A DNA stretch of 64,000 bases from Flavobacterium haoranii (GTDB taxonomy: Bacteria > Bacteroidota > Bacteroidia > Flavobacteriales > Flavobacteriaceae). The stretch spans positions 124,001 to 188,000 of the forward strand of contig NZ_CP045292.1 in assembly GCF_009363055.1 (NCBI RefSeq), given 5' to 3'. Shown here piece after piece: positions 10,517 through 18,576 of the stretch. Each line of letters starts with the position of its first letter. Position 1 is the first letter of the stretch. Both the position numbers and the translations under genes were made by a program. The notes under the pieces are model-generated. The model had not been told where the DNA came from, searched no databases, and saw only the letters and a program-made list of their open reading frames with translations.

Positions 10517-11217
10517 TAACAATGTCGGAACATTCTATAAATTACGGGTCAAAATCAATCAAATTTCATTTAGATTTTTCAGACAGAAAAACATTAGGTA
10601 TTAAAGTTCATCCTGATAATTCGGTACATGTTGCAGCTCCTTTCGATTCAGAAATGGATAAGATAGAAGCTAAAGTAAAGCAAAAAGCTCGTTGGATTAT
10701 AAAGCAGCAAAATGAATTTTTATCTTATCTACCTAAGTTAGCAGAAAGAAAATTTATAAATGGAGAAACACACTTGTATTTGGGGAGACAATATCTTCTA
10801 GAAATAAATCCAAGCAAAAAAAATGAAGTTAAAATTTCAAGAAATAAGCTAATTGTAAACCATATTGTTAAAAGTAAACCTGAAAGTGTATTGGAAAAAT
10901 GGTATATAGAAAAAGCAGAACAACATTTTAAAAAATTGATTCATGAGGTATTGCCCTTATTTAATAAATACCAAGTCAGTACACCAACAATTCAAATTAA
11001 AAAAATGAAAAAACGCTGGGGTAGTTGTTCTGCTAATGGAAATATAATTTTAAATTTAGAATTAATTAAAGCCTCTAAAGGTTCTATTGAATATGTAATA
11101 ATTCATGAACTATGCCATTTAATCCATCACAACCACACTAAAGCTTTTTACGAACTGCTAGATTCGATAATGCCAGATTGGAAGAAATGGAAAAATAAAT
11201 TAGAACAGCAACTATAG
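10513..11217 (+). CDS. YgjP-like (DUF45/M48-type) zinc metallopeptidase
   Basis: A 234-aa protein of the YgjP/DUF45 family. The HELCHLIHHNHTKAFYELL segment (about residues 195-213) carries the HExxH zinc site with a downstream third ligand. It is preceded by the family signature KKRWGSCSANGNIILN (about 165-180). No signal peptide is seen, so it is cytosolic. Its start overlaps the end of hsdR by 4 nt (ATGA). Genes of this family very often close type I restriction operons in Bacteroidetes; a maturation or regulatory protease role is suspected but not established. An alternative start three codons downstream (MSEH) is equally possible. Confidence 0.9.
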   Translation: MITMSEHSINYGSKSIKFHLDFSDRKTLGIKVHPDNSVHVAAPFDSEMDKIEAKVKQKARWIIKQQNEFLSYLPKLAERKFINGETHLYLGRQYLLEINPSKKNEVKISRNKLIVNHIVKSKPESVLEKWYIEKAEQHFKKLIHEVLPLFNKYQVSTPTIQIKKMKKRWGSCSANGNIILNLELIKASKGSIEYVIIHELCHLIHHNHTKAFYELLDSIMPDWKKWKNKLEQQL

Positions 11218-11264
11218 TTAATAATAAGAAGCGAAAGACTCGGGCATTCTTGGTTTCCAAATAC

Positions 11265-11288
11265 GTCATCCTGAGCTTTGTCGAAGGG
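11265..11288. repeat. REP-like repeat
   Basis: Reads gtcatcctgagctttgtcga followed by aggg. It belongs to the small dispersed 'tgagc-ttgtcgaag' repeats common in Flavobacteriaceae. Related copies lie at 13946-13966 (inside a gene) and, in inverse orientation, at 59866-59887. Confidence 0.6.
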
Positions 11289-11615
11289 CCCGCTGTCCGT
11301 TAAACACGGTATCACTCCCATCGGGGCTAGATAGTAAGCAAATGGCTTTCTTGTTTTCTTTTTTTTTAATAGGAACGCTTCGCTGAAGTAGTTTCACCCA
11401 CCCAGTCCTAGTTTATCCTGGGCTTGCCGAAGGGCTCCCCACCGCACTAGTGGTATTTTGTGTGTTTTTAGCACTTGTTTTCCCCATAGTAAGTCAATAA
11501 AAAAAGGCTCCCTGTTTTTCCAACCCCTCGCGCACAGTCCGCCTTTTTTTATCCACTTACACCCAATCCAAAAAACAAACGCTAAAAACACACAAAAACC
11601 ACTCCCAAGCTATTA

Positions 11616-11690
11616 TTACATAATAAACCTTATAATTCATTCCCAACACCCCACGCAGTCCCCCTGAAAGTTATAAGGGTTATTATGTAA
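11616..11690. repeat. Inverted repeat with conserved outer ends
   Basis: The left arm 11616-11635 (ttacataataaaccttataa) and the right arm 11671-11690 (ttataagggttattatgtaa) pair over 20 bp with one mismatch. The outer flanks (caagctatt... and ...aaaatatccgc) match those of the inverted repeat at 59684-59778, although the arms and loops differ. It resembles a structured recombination site or MITE-like element; its function is unknown. Confidence 0.65.
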
Positions 11691-12034
11691 AATATCCGCT
11701 CCCAGCCGCACCCACCAGAAAAATAATAGGAACGCTAACGCTAACGTAATTTTCATCGTTTTTTGAAGATGCTTCCCATTTCCATCAGACTTTAACAGCA
11801 AACTGAAAACCGAGACTGCTAACTGAACTATCAAGCATCCTCAAAAATCAAACTATCACAAGAGTGTATTTTTATTTGCAACCACAACCGATACACCACG
11901 TAAGCAAATAAAAAAACACCCTTGTTCACCAGTCCCGATTGAACACCCCTAAAACCCCATTTCATAAGAACATTTGGGGTAAACATTTTTACAAAAAAAA
12001 GGATAAAAAAGAAGCCAAAGGTTTGTTCCGGGTA

Positions 12035-12179
12035 TTCAAAAAAGCAAGTTCAAGCCTTCGGTTCTGGATAAAATCTCCACCCTCATTTTCCAGTTCACTT
12101 ATTTCCTGAATACTAAAAACTGTCCACTGTACACTCCACAGTAGGGTAGTATTTTACCCGTAAAACTTGCTTTTTTGAA
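12035..12179. repeat. Long stem conserved ahead of DUF6943-like genes, copy 1
   Basis: The 16-bp arm ttcaaaaaagcaagtt (12035-12050) pairs perfectly with aacttgcttttttgaa (12164-12179). The enclosed 113 nt contain a further small hairpin (gggta...ttaccc). The same arms, shortened to 14 bp and with a much smaller loop, occur at 49253-49309, at the same place relative to the DUF6943-like gene. It could be a transcription attenuator or a DNA structure recognised by a mobile element. Confidence 0.6.
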
Positions 12180-12379
12180 ACCCTCCACAAGGCAAGAGGG
12201 CTTTCTTTTTTTTCCTTTTTTCTTTTGCAAAAATGTGTGTGAAATGGAGTGAAGCGGAATTCACGAACTCCTATAAAAAAACAATAGAAAACATGTGAGT
12301 AATCATCTCGGTTTCCATTCACATTTCGGGCAATCACGAAGGAAAGACGAAGGAAGTTAACCTGTTAAATCCTTGTACT

Positions 12380-12801
12380 ATGGACACAATTTTTATTAAA
12401 ACCCACCAACCTGGGGCGCATTATGCCAAACCGCACTTTTTCGTATTATCAAAAGGACTGAATAGCGGAAAACCTCAAAACGAACCCTTTACAAACAGCT
12501 TTGTACTTGTATTTCAAACTGAAGCTCAAAAAGAGGACATTTTTTGGATAGCCATGAGCCTATGGAAATCCAAATTCTGGATGCCTTTTCTTCGCGGTTC
12601 GGTTATTCCGTTCTTATCTCTCTATGAATTCAAAAAGAATTCAATCCAAAAGCAACCCGAATGATGCGAGAACACGAGCAGCACAAAAAAAACATCCATG
12701 CACTAAAGCTGTTGCAAGAGCAGGAAAACCATTTCAATAAAAACATCCACCTCATCAACGAACTCAAAAACGCTATTATGATGAGGTATAGAAATAAATA
12801 A
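12380..12801 (+). pseudogene. DUF6943-like protein, frameshifted copy
   Basis: The first frame gives 94 aa, closely similar to the intact 140-aa protein at 49417 (both share KGLNSGKPQNEPFTNSF and WKSKFWMP, with RGSVIPFL). It is cut off after FKK. The remaining part (KATRMMREHEQHKKN... to LINELKNAIMMRYRNK) continues in another frame to 12801. One extra A in the A5 run at 12632-12636 restores a protein of the same length as the paralogue. I believe the family is DUF6943, of unknown function, but cannot verify the number. It sits just behind a conserved hairpin region and is followed by a terminator. Confidence 0.68.
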
Positions 12802-12805
12802 AAGG

Positions 12806-12836
12806 AAGCCTGGACTAATTTGTCTAGGCTTTTTTA
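12806..12836 (+). terminator. Rho-independent terminator after DUF6943-like gene
   Basis: The stem aagcctggac (12806-12815) pairs with gtctaggctt (12822-12831), with one G-T pair and a 6-nt loop, followed by a T run. It lies 4 nt after the stop codon. Confidence 0.8.
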
Positions 12837-12938
12837 TTTAATCAAAGAAACCATATCGAAAGAATTCATTTATATTTGGATAATAATTTGATATTAATTA
12901 CTATCAATCAAAATAATTCAAAAGCATTAGTAAAACTT

Positions 12939-12946
12939 TACATTTG
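12939..12946 (+). promoter_or_regulatory. Bacteroidetes -7 box
   Basis: TACATTTG fits the Bacteroidetes consensus TAnnTTTG and lies about 68 nt ahead of the YdeI-like gene, downstream of a terminator. No clear TTG -33 element is seen at the usual distance. Confidence 0.45.
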
Positions 12947-13013
12947 TAACATTTGACAATAATGGTAACAAACCCAATTGAAATTTAAAAACATTTAAAA
13001 AATTGAAAAGAGA

Positions 13014-13481
13014 ATGAATTACATAGTTGAAAATGAAAAGTTAACGCTACAATATATTCCAGGAAATGGAGCTTGGACTTATCAATTGATAATTCCAAAT
13101 ACCAAAGACATTAAAGGTAAATGGGGTGATTTAAAAGTTTCAGGAACTATCGATGGCTATGAAGTTAAGAATAAGAATTTAGGACCAGTAAAAAATTCGG
13201 ATAAAAAAATGGCTATAAATTCAGAAATTAGAAATGCAATAAACAAAAATGGCGGTGAAACCGTAATTGTAACTTTATATCTGGAAAATCAAACAGAAAC
13301 AAATGATAATTCTGAAATTTTAGAGTGTTTTAAAGATGCGCATGTTTTGCATATTTTTGAGCGATTAGATAAAATAGAACAGACTCAAATTCTAAACGAA
13401 ATTTCTACTGTTGCAACGGATGATCAAAAAGCAGAAAAAATAATTAAGGCAATTGAAAATCTTGAGACTAAACGAAGATGA
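13014..13481 (+). CDS. YdeI/OmdA-like protein with DUF1905 domain
   Basis: A 155-aa cytosolic protein. Residues about 15-100 resemble a DUF1905 beta-barrel (GKWGDLKVSGTIDGYEV; MAINSEIRNAINKNGGETV). The C-terminal 55 residues form the helical YdeI/OmpD-associated tail (FKDAHVLHIFERLDKIEQTQ, ILNEISTVATDDQKAEKII). In other bacteria such proteins have been linked to resistance to peptides or bacteriocins. It is transcribed alone, between a terminator and the leftward phage-like module, and occupies the place that the WYL/GmrSD cargo fills in the second copy of this arrangement. Confidence 0.72.
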   Translation: MNYIVENEKLTLQYIPGNGAWTYQLIIPNTKDIKGKWGDLKVSGTIDGYEVKNKNLGPVKNSDKKMAINSEIRNAINKNGGETVIVTLYLENQTETNDNSEILECFKDAHVLHIFERLDKIEQTQILNEISTVATDDQKAEKIIKAIENLETKRR

Positions 13482-13644
13482 GTGAGTAGAATATTTAATG
13501 TAATCAAACTAAATAAAACAGAGCTGTAAGATATTTACCGAAGATTAACTTGTATTTTCAAAGTGGTTCAATTTTAATAATGTTTAATTCTAAAATTCAA
13601 TTTCTACTACAAGTTTCGTTACACATTACAACCGATATAGCAAA

Positions 13645-13669
13645 AAAGCCTGAACAAAATTCAGGCTTT
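13645..13669. terminator. Bidirectional terminator at module edge, copy 1
   Basis: aaagcctgaa and ttcaggcttt form a perfect 10-bp stem with a 5-nt loop, flanked by A and T runs. It separates the rightward YdeI-like gene from the converging leftward module. The same terminator, with 13-bp arms, is found at 55241-55271. Confidence 0.85.
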
Positions 13670-13705
13670 CTCATACTCAGTAAAGGTTACCAATCAAAAC
13701 TGAGC

Positions 13706-13879
13706 TTATTTCTTTTTTGAGGTTAGGCGTTTTAAAAGCACCGAAACACCAAAACTAACGACTGCTCCAATAAAGGCTAAAACTATTGTTTTCAAGACAT
13801 CTGCTGAGGTTAAATTAGGAATAACACTCAATGCAAATCCTCCAAAAGTTCCTGCCCTCAAAGTTAAGGAATTATCCAT
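13706..13879 (-). CDS. Small membrane protein, holin-like, copy 1
   Basis: 57 aa, starting at MDNSLTLRAG; a longer open frame upstream runs through the overlapping gene and is not used. There is a single hydrophobic helix (about TIVLAFIGAVVSFGVSVLL, residues 31-49) and a basic tail ending RLTSKKK. The start overlaps the end of the preceding two-TM gene by 8 nt. Size and topology are holin-like, and its neighbour DUF5675 is wall-enzyme-like. A membrane-pore role is inference only. The paralogue at 55309-55479 is 56 aa and nearly identical. Confidence 0.72.
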   Translation of the reverse strand: MDNSLTLRAGTFGGFALSVIPNLTSADVLKTIVLAFIGAVVSFGVSVLLKRLTSKKK

Positions 13880-14165
13880 TTCCTCCAACATCAGTTTCGG
13901 GCTTAACCTCATCTTTTTTGTTGCCCAGGATAGTATTATCCTTAACCTGTGCTGAGCTTGTCGAAGTATCAACGGTAATTTGGCTTACTGCTGATAAAAC
14001 ACCACCTGCAACGGCAGCATAACCTGCAACGGTTACAACAACAGCAGGTAAAGCTACTGGAGCAGCTACAATGCTTCCACTTACTGCTAATAAGGCTAAT
14101 CCAATGGTGCGCAACACCTTAAAAAATTTCGGAGTGGGTGCCTTAGCACGTTCTACTACATTCAT
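13872..14165 (-). CDS. Small two-TM membrane protein, copy 1 (with REP-derived insertion)
   Basis: 97 aa with a short basic start (MNVVERAKAPTPKFFKVLR), then two hydrophobic stretches (about 18-36 and 39-60) rich in Ala and Val, and an acidic tail. The tail differs from the paralogue at 55472: after SQITVD this copy carries an extra stretch (about TSTSSAQVKD) encoded by a REP-like repeat at 13946-13966 that has landed in frame. It is co-directional with the 57-aa gene and with DUF5675. Its function is unknown; its place in the module suggests a membrane or lysis accessory. Confidence 0.7.
   Translation of the reverse strand: MNVVERAKAPTPKFFKVLRTIGLALLAVSGSIVAAPVALPAVVVTVAGYAAVAGGVLSAVSQITVDTSTSSAQVKDNTILGNKKDEVKPETDVGGNG
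13946..13966. repeat. REP-like repeat inside a coding sequence
   Basis: Reads cctgtgctgagcttgtcgaa plus g, a typical Flavobacteriaceae REP core. It lies in frame in the tail of the two-TM protein gene. The paralogous gene at 55472-55729 lacks it. Confidence 0.65.
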
Positions 14166-14197
14166 AATCTATCTTTTTATGTCATCCTGTAAAGGAT

Positions 14198-14590
14198 CTA
14201 TTGTACAATCAATTCTACACTTTCTTTGTTATCCAAAGCTTTATAAACTAAGTCTTTCAACTTGGTAAAAGCTTTTCTAGATAGTAAACCTAAACCAGGT
14301 CCAGAAAGTTTCGTAACAGGAGCAATACAGCCTCGCAATTCCTTTTGTGCATTATTGGCAGGATGTATCAAAATATACGTTCTGTTCGGTACATTCACCA
14401 ATTCCAAATGCCATTTGTACTTCGCACTATATCGCTTTCTAATAAAATATTTCCCTTCCGGAATACAGGAAATCCCACGCTCATTTCGTTTCCACGGCAA
14501 TTCAATAGTATAACTAATCAATTTGCCTTCACATTCCAATTTTCCATTCGTTCCTTCAGGGAAATAAGTTCTTGTCAAAAACAGCACCAT
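14198..14590 (-). CDS. DUF5675 family protein, copy 1
   Basis: 130 aa, no signal peptide. The family's conserved pattern is visible: LTRTYFPEGTNGKL near the start, IPEGKYFIRKRYS in the middle, and HPANNAQKELRGCIAPV (about 86-102) with His and Cys placed as in L,D-transpeptidase-like folds. A peptidoglycan-related activity is therefore possible but not shown. It is flanked by two small membrane proteins and the 252-aa protein, a combination that looks like a phage lysis or tail-associated set. The paralogue at 55761-56153 is over 80% identical by eye. Confidence 0.8.
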   Translation of the reverse strand: MVLFLTRTYFPEGTNGKLECEGKLISYTIELPWKRNERGISCIPEGKYFIRKRYSAKYKWHLELVNVPNRTYILIHPANNAQKELRGCIAPVTKLSGPGLGLLSRKAFTKLKDLVYKALDNKESVELIVQ

Positions 14591-14622
14591 AACTGCAAAC
14601 TGAGACTGAGACTGTCAACTAA

Positions 14623-15381
14623 TTAAACTCCTCCATCAACCGCTACAATAGATAACGGGTTAAAAGCTCCATTTTTCAATGGATACATTTGCCCATTAAT
14701 TTGTTGGTAAAACTCCACACCAAGAGCCAAAACAAGTGGGTGAGTAGAGTTAGCAGTCACCGCATTACTCAAGTTGATTACAGTCGTAGCTGTAGCATCC
14801 CAAGGTAAAATTGCAGTTTCAGAAGTAGCCACTTCATACGATTCCCCAGTAAAGTCAATTGCAGCTCCACCAGAAATCACTTTAAAGTGAGTAGTTCCAC
14901 TAGGAGCTGCAATCATGTTCGCAGGAACAAAAGGAGGAATCGAAACATCCAATGTACCAGCCACACGATCAATAGCAGGAGTAAAAGGAGCAAACAAAGA
15001 AGTTCCTAATTTTCCACGAATATTAAATTCGAAACCAAGAACCAATTCAATTTCCCCATCAATTACATTACGTAATCCTCTTTCACTCACAGCATCCATT
15101 TGGATAACCTTAACCATTTGTTGCGTCAAACGACTCACCATTCTACCATCCGCAGAGTTCAACAACAATGGGCGTAAAGCCGTTCTCAAAAGCTTACCTG
15201 CTTTTCCAGCTCTACCAAATTCAGAACCGTTCTCACGTGTTCTTTGAAACGCAGGGTCACTAGCAATTCTACTTGCTTCAATGCCACCTTTCTCACGAGC
15301 TAAATGCCCATCCTGCGTCTTATAAAAAGTAATATCCCCGATAGTACCTTTTAACTTAATTATGCCTTTCTGTCTAGCCAT
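14623..15381 (-). CDS. 252-aa conserved Bacteroidetes protein, copy 1
   Basis: I do not recognise a named family. The start (KLKGTIGDITFYKTQDGHLA, then REKGG) resembles in style the N-terminus of DUF6266 proteins, such as the one at 58400-59041. The next region is basic and helical (RTRENGSEFGRAGKAGKLLR) and the C-terminal half is beta-rich with small hydrophobic residues. It could be a structural, phage-like or secreted component. It has no signal peptide or TM segment. It is the first gene of the leftward module and faces the divergent 66-aa gene across 268 nt. The paralogue at 56190-56948 has the same length and is almost identical. Confidence 0.72.
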   Translation of the reverse strand: MARQKGIIKLKGTIGDITFYKTQDGHLAREKGGIEASRIASDPAFQRTRENGSEFGRAGKAGKLLRTALRPLLLNSADGRMVSRLTQQMVKVIQMDAVSERGLRNVIDGEIELVLGFEFNIRGKLGTSLFAPFTPAIDRVAGTLDVSIPPFVPANMIAAPSGTTHFKVISGGAAIDFTGESYEVATSETAILPWDATATTVINLSNAVTANSTHPLVLALGVEFYQQINGQMYPLKNGAFNPLSIVAVDGGV

Positions 15382-15607
15382 AACTTCAAAATTTTAGTTC
15401 AACATTTTTTCACTTTCATTAATCACATTCAAAACTCGGTTGCAACACTTTCTGAAATAATTACACTGCAAATTTCCCACACAAAACCCATCAAAAAACA
15501 ATATCCAATACCAAATGTCCTAAATCGACACATTTGTCCTTAAACGTCCTAAAACACATTATATGAACTCTATCAATCAACGTTAAATGAAAAGATTAAT
15601 TAAGTAT

Positions 15608-15648
15608 CTTTAACCTATCTCAAAGCCAACTCAAAAGCAAGGTTAAAG
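15608..15648 (+). promoter_or_regulatory. Inverted repeat directly ahead of the 66-aa gene
   Basis: ctttaacct (15608-15616) and aggttaaag (15640-15648) pair perfectly and end 1 nt before the ATG at 15650. As RNA it would hide the ribosome-binding region; as DNA it could be an operator. Copy 2 (near 57172-57205) keeps the arrangement with partly compensating changes. Confidence 0.5.
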
Positions 15649-15649
15649 T

Positions 15650-15850
15650 ATGAATCAAGTACCAAAACGAGTTTGTATCTATCCAAAGGACATACAACGC
15701 ATTACAGGTAAAAGCTATCGTCAAAGCACAAGAATATTAAATGAAATAAGAAAGTCGCTTAGAAAGCCTAAAAATAGCCTTGTAAGTGTAGAAGAGTTTT
15801 GTTTGCATACTGGCTTAAATATCGAACATGTTTTACCATTGATTGATTAG
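15650..15850 (+). CDS. 66-aa HTH-like protein, copy 1
   Basis: A basic 66-aa protein: KRVCIYPKDIQRITGKSYRQ, then STRILNEIR, with a likely helix-turn-helix across residues 10-35. A second helical segment is VSVEEFCLHTGLN. It is divergent from the leftward module, so it may regulate the shared 268-nt intergenic region. The inverted repeat just before its start supports autoregulation, but this is not shown. A paralogue is at 57206-57406. Confidence 0.72.
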   Translation: MNQVPKRVCIYPKDIQRITGKSYRQSTRILNEIRKSLRKPKNSLVSVEEFCLHTGLNIEHVLPLID

Positions 15851-16017
15851 CAGTATCAACTTATTTAATTTTTAAACTACTTAATTGAAATATTTTATTA
15901 TATTTGTACTGTAAGATTTGTCAGAAAAACGAATGCTTTTTTGAGGTTTAAAATCGAGACCCAAGATTTGGACAATTGAAAAAACTTTTAAAATATAGGC
16001 TTAACGAAAGAGATACG

Positions 16018-16034
16018 AATCCCTCTTTCTCCGC
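16018..16034. repeat. att core, left
   Basis: The sequence aatccctctttctccgc is identical to 57591-57607. It is preceded by gatacg and followed by tgagc, which differ from the right copy, so the match ends sharply at 17 bp. Confidence 0.7.
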
Positions 16035-16056
16035 TGAGCAAGGCTCAAACGAAATC

Positions 16057-16092
16057 AAAACCCTTTAAATAGTAGTATTTAAAGGGTTTTTT
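16057..16092. terminator. Terminator behind left att core
   Basis: aaaaccctttaaat (16057-16070) pairs perfectly with atttaaagggtttt (16077-16090) around a 6-nt loop, followed by more T. It probably derives from the terminator of the target tRNA gene. Confidence 0.8.
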
Positions 16093-16135
16093 CATTTTAT
16101 ATATTAGCCAATTTATTCATTTTTAATCAAAAAAA

Positions 16136-16182
16136 GGTGCACAATCGGTGCACTCAGGTTTCGCTCAAAAAAAGTGCACCGA
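16136..16182. repeat. ggtgcac repeats, putative integrase arm sites (left)
   Basis: Two ggtgcac units lie in ggtgcacaatcggtgcactc (16136-16155). The second forms a 10-bp inverted repeat (tcggtgcact, 16145-16154) with agtgcaccga (16173-16182). The right end of the element has ggtgcataattcggtgcact with the same spacing. Position inside both att cores fits arm-type integrase binding. Confidence 0.55.
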
Positions 16183-16283
16183 ATTTTTTGAAAACCCTTG
16201 CAAAATAAGGTGTTCAATGAATAAACATCTTGACCTATATTGAGAATTAAAATAAATTAATTATCAATTTAAAGGTTACCATT

Positions 16284-17530
16284 ATGACTACAAAAATCTC
16301 TCTGATTTTCTACATTAGAAAATCAAAAATCAATGCCAATGGACAAGTTCCAATTTATCAACGCATAACTATCGAAGGAAAACGATACGAAATCAGTACC
16401 GGACAATTTGTTGAAGAAGCAAAATGGAGTTCTGAAGCAGGCAGAGTGAAAGGCAATTCAGAAGAAGCTCGTTCAATAAATAACCGACTAGATATGGTTA
16501 AATCTAAAGTATTCGATGTAGAGAGAAGATTATTCATGAGTAATACACAAATCAATTTTGAAAACTTCAAAAACGAATACTTAGGCAAAAAAGAAAGAGA
16601 ACGAACATTGATTCCTATCTTCATAGAACACAATCGTAAAATTAAAGAATTAGTGGGTTCTGAATATGCTCTAGGCACATTAGAACGATACGAGACATCT
16701 TTAAAACATACCAAAGCATTTTTACAATGGAAATACAACATTTCAGATATTGACATAACCAAAATAGACCATGCTTTTATAACCGAGTATGAATTCTATC
16801 TAAGAACAGAAAGGAAATGCGCGAATAACACCGCTGTCAAATACATTAAAAATTTCCATAAAATCATCAATATCTGTTTAGCAAATGGATGGTTAATAAA
16901 AGACCCTTTTGCAAATTATAAATCGAAAGTAAAAGAAGTAATTCGAGAGTTTCTAACGGAGCAAGAAATTCAAGAAATAATGAACAAAGAATTTGTAACG
17001 GAAAGATTAGAACAAATACGAGATATATTTGTGTTTAGCTGCTTTACTGGTTTAGCATATATTGATGTTAAACAACTTACAAATAATAATATTGTATTGG
17101 GTATAGATGGTGATAAATGGATTAATAAGAATCGTCAAAAGACAGATACGAATTCAAAAATACCTTTGCTTCCAACAGCTCAATATATTTTAGACAAATA
17201 TGCAGAACACCCAGTTTGTTTAAATGAAGGTAACCTCCTCCCTGTCCATCAAACCAAAAAATGAATGCATACTTAAAAGAAATAGCAGATGTTTGTGGTA
17301 TTAAAAAAGACCTTACTTTCCACATGGCAAGACATACTTTTGCTACTACAGTCACTCTGAGTAATGGAGTTCCTATCGAAACAGTAAGTAAAATGTTAGG
17401 ACATACAAATTTGAAAACAACTCAACATTATGCAAAGATTTTAGATAAGAAAATTAGTGAAGATATGCAGGTATTAAAATCCAAATTCAGTAATAATTTG
17501 CAAACTTCAAGCAAATCAGTGAATTACTAA
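16284..17530 (+). pseudogene. int: Tyrosine recombinase/integrase (Bacteroidetes type), frameshifted
   Basis: Frame 1 (16284-17264) gives an arm-binding domain, a SAM-like core-binding domain (about 110-205) and the start of the catalytic domain (FSCFTGLAYIDVKQL). Frame 2 continues with MNAYLKEIADVCGI and the catalytic HMARHTFATT (H-x-x-R), MLGHTNLKTTQHYAKI (His, then Tyr nucleophile). The frames join if one base is added near 17246 (LLPV...SNQKMNAY), giving about 415 aa, normal for the family. It lies just inside the left att core and would catalyse integration and excision of the element. As written the enzyme is cut before its active site. Confidence 0.87.
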
Positions 17531-17580
17531 AATTGTGAAAAAATAAAAGTATTTTAAGATTTTATCAACATTTATATTAA

Positions 17581-17619
17581 TAGATTTTAGTTTAATTTGA
17601 CAAACTAAAATCTATTCTT
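17581..17619. terminator. Terminator between integrase and rteC
   Basis: tagattttagttt (17581-17593) pairs perfectly with aaactaaaatcta (17602-17614), with an 8-nt loop, followed by a T-rich run. Confidence 0.8.
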
Positions 17620-17648
17620 TTTATGATTACAACTATAAAAATAACTCT

Positions 17649-18460
17649 TTGGTAGATTTTGAAAATGAACTATGTACTATCTTAAACACGCATTCAAATG
17701 AAATAGAAAAAGCTAAAAAAATTATTAGTTTCATTGAAGAAACACTTAAACAAATTTCAAGTTGGTTAAAAAACCATGTATTTGATTCAATTCAAGATGA
17801 AATAATATTTTTTAAAGAAATTAAACCCAATATAGTAGCAAAACTAATCTTCTATAAAGAAGTCTTAATACTAATTGCTACCCAACCAATAGACAAAACA
17901 AAAAGGTAAAATACTTTGAAAAAAGATTGAATGCAATTAATCAATTCCACAGGAAAAACAGAGAATTTATTAAATATATAAAAAGTCAATCAACACATTT
18001 TGATGAGTTATATTTTACTCGAAAAAAGTATAAAGACCTTTTCTTAAACGATTGTGTAGTTATCAATCAAGATGCTAAATTATCTACTTCACATGACTAT
18101 TTATTAGCTGAAGTAATTGCGTATGAATTATTAGCAATTTACATTGAAAACTGCATTGATAACCTCAACAAATCTTGTGCTATAGCAAATACAAACTTTA
18201 ATTCAAATCTTCATTGGACAGCAAAAAAGATTGATCTAATTGAATTAATTTATGCTTTACACCAAGCTAAAGTATTCGACAATGGTCAAGCAGATATCAA
18301 AGAGATAACACACGTTTTAGAAAAAGCCTTTCAAATTGATTTAGGCGACAACATTACCAGAAGTTTTATCGATATCAAAAACCGTAAAACTGAACCAACA
18401 CGTTTCTTAAATCAGTTACAAGCAGAACTCGAAAACAAAATCGAGAAGGATTCATATTAA
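17649..18460 (+). pseudogene. RteC-family regulator, frameshifted
   Basis: Frame 1 (from a TTG at 17649) encodes the N-terminal RteC-like part, including DEIIFFKEIKPNIVAKLIFY. Frame 2, ending at 18460, encodes the C-terminal RteC region (LHWTAKKIDLIELIYALHQA, then KVFDNGQADI). One added A in the A5 run at 17900-17904 joins them smoothly (DKTK-KVKYFEKRLNAINQF). RteC proteins control excision and transfer of Bacteroides conjugative elements. The start is uncertain: an ATG at 17623 would fit if a further base is missing near 17650. It sits between integrase and the HTH gene, as in many Flavobacterium elements. Confidence 0.82.
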
Positions 18461-18495
18461 ATACTTCAATTTCTATCCAAATCTTATAAAAATCG

Positions 18496-18526
18496 TTCCC
18501 AAGTTGGTACCAACTTGGGAATTTTT
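18496..18526 (+). terminator. Terminator after rteC (26-bp perfect palindrome)
   Basis: ttcccaagttggt at 18496-18508 pairs with the mirror half to 18521, followed by T5. The palindrome is perfect over 26 bp, so only a few central bases would be left unpaired. Confidence 0.8.
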
Positions 18527-18576
18527 ATTATCCAAAAGCTATTGTTTTGTTTCAAATTAATTCAAAACATAGCATT

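Larger units (their letters stand above)
11218..12379. other. Long non-coding, hairpin-rich 'head' region, copy 1
   Basis: About 1.16 kb with no convincing gene; short ORFs in several frames lack family character and start signals. It contains a REP-like motif (11265-11288), a 20-bp inverted repeat (11616-11635 with 11671-11690), and a 16-bp stem (12035-12050 with 12164-12179). Large parts of 11.2-12.0 kb recur in inverted orientation at about 59.4-59.9 kb, and the end of the region recurs at 49.2-49.4 kb ahead of a DUF6943-like gene. This repeated setting suggests a mobile or structural element rather than ordinary spacer. Confidence 0.7.
13645..15850. repeat. Phage-like module, copy 1
   Basis: This 2.2-kb unit comprises a terminator, a 57-aa membrane protein, a two-TM protein, DUF5675, a 252-aa protein and a divergent 66-aa HTH gene. 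It recurs in the same order at 55241-57406 with very high protein similarity. Both copies are followed by an att-like core. The repetition suggests two related elements inserted in tandem. Confidence 0.85.
15851..16283. other. Attachment-site region, left end of element
   Basis: 433 nt without a gene. In order: a TAnnTTTG box (TATATTTG at 15899-15906), the 17-bp att core (16018-16034), a strong terminator (16057-16090), and a cluster of ggtgcac repeats (16136-16182) ahead of the integrase. Confidence 0.7.

Noticed and set aside
11394..11834. Three short open frames on both strands
   Set aside because: They cross inverted repeats and a REP-like motif, overlap each other and have no homology-type signature. 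More likely chance frames in a structured non-coding region.
16018..16034. An intact tRNA at the att core
   Set aside because: Only a 3'-like end is present. The upstream 90 nt do not fold as a tRNA with acceptor, D and anticodon arms.
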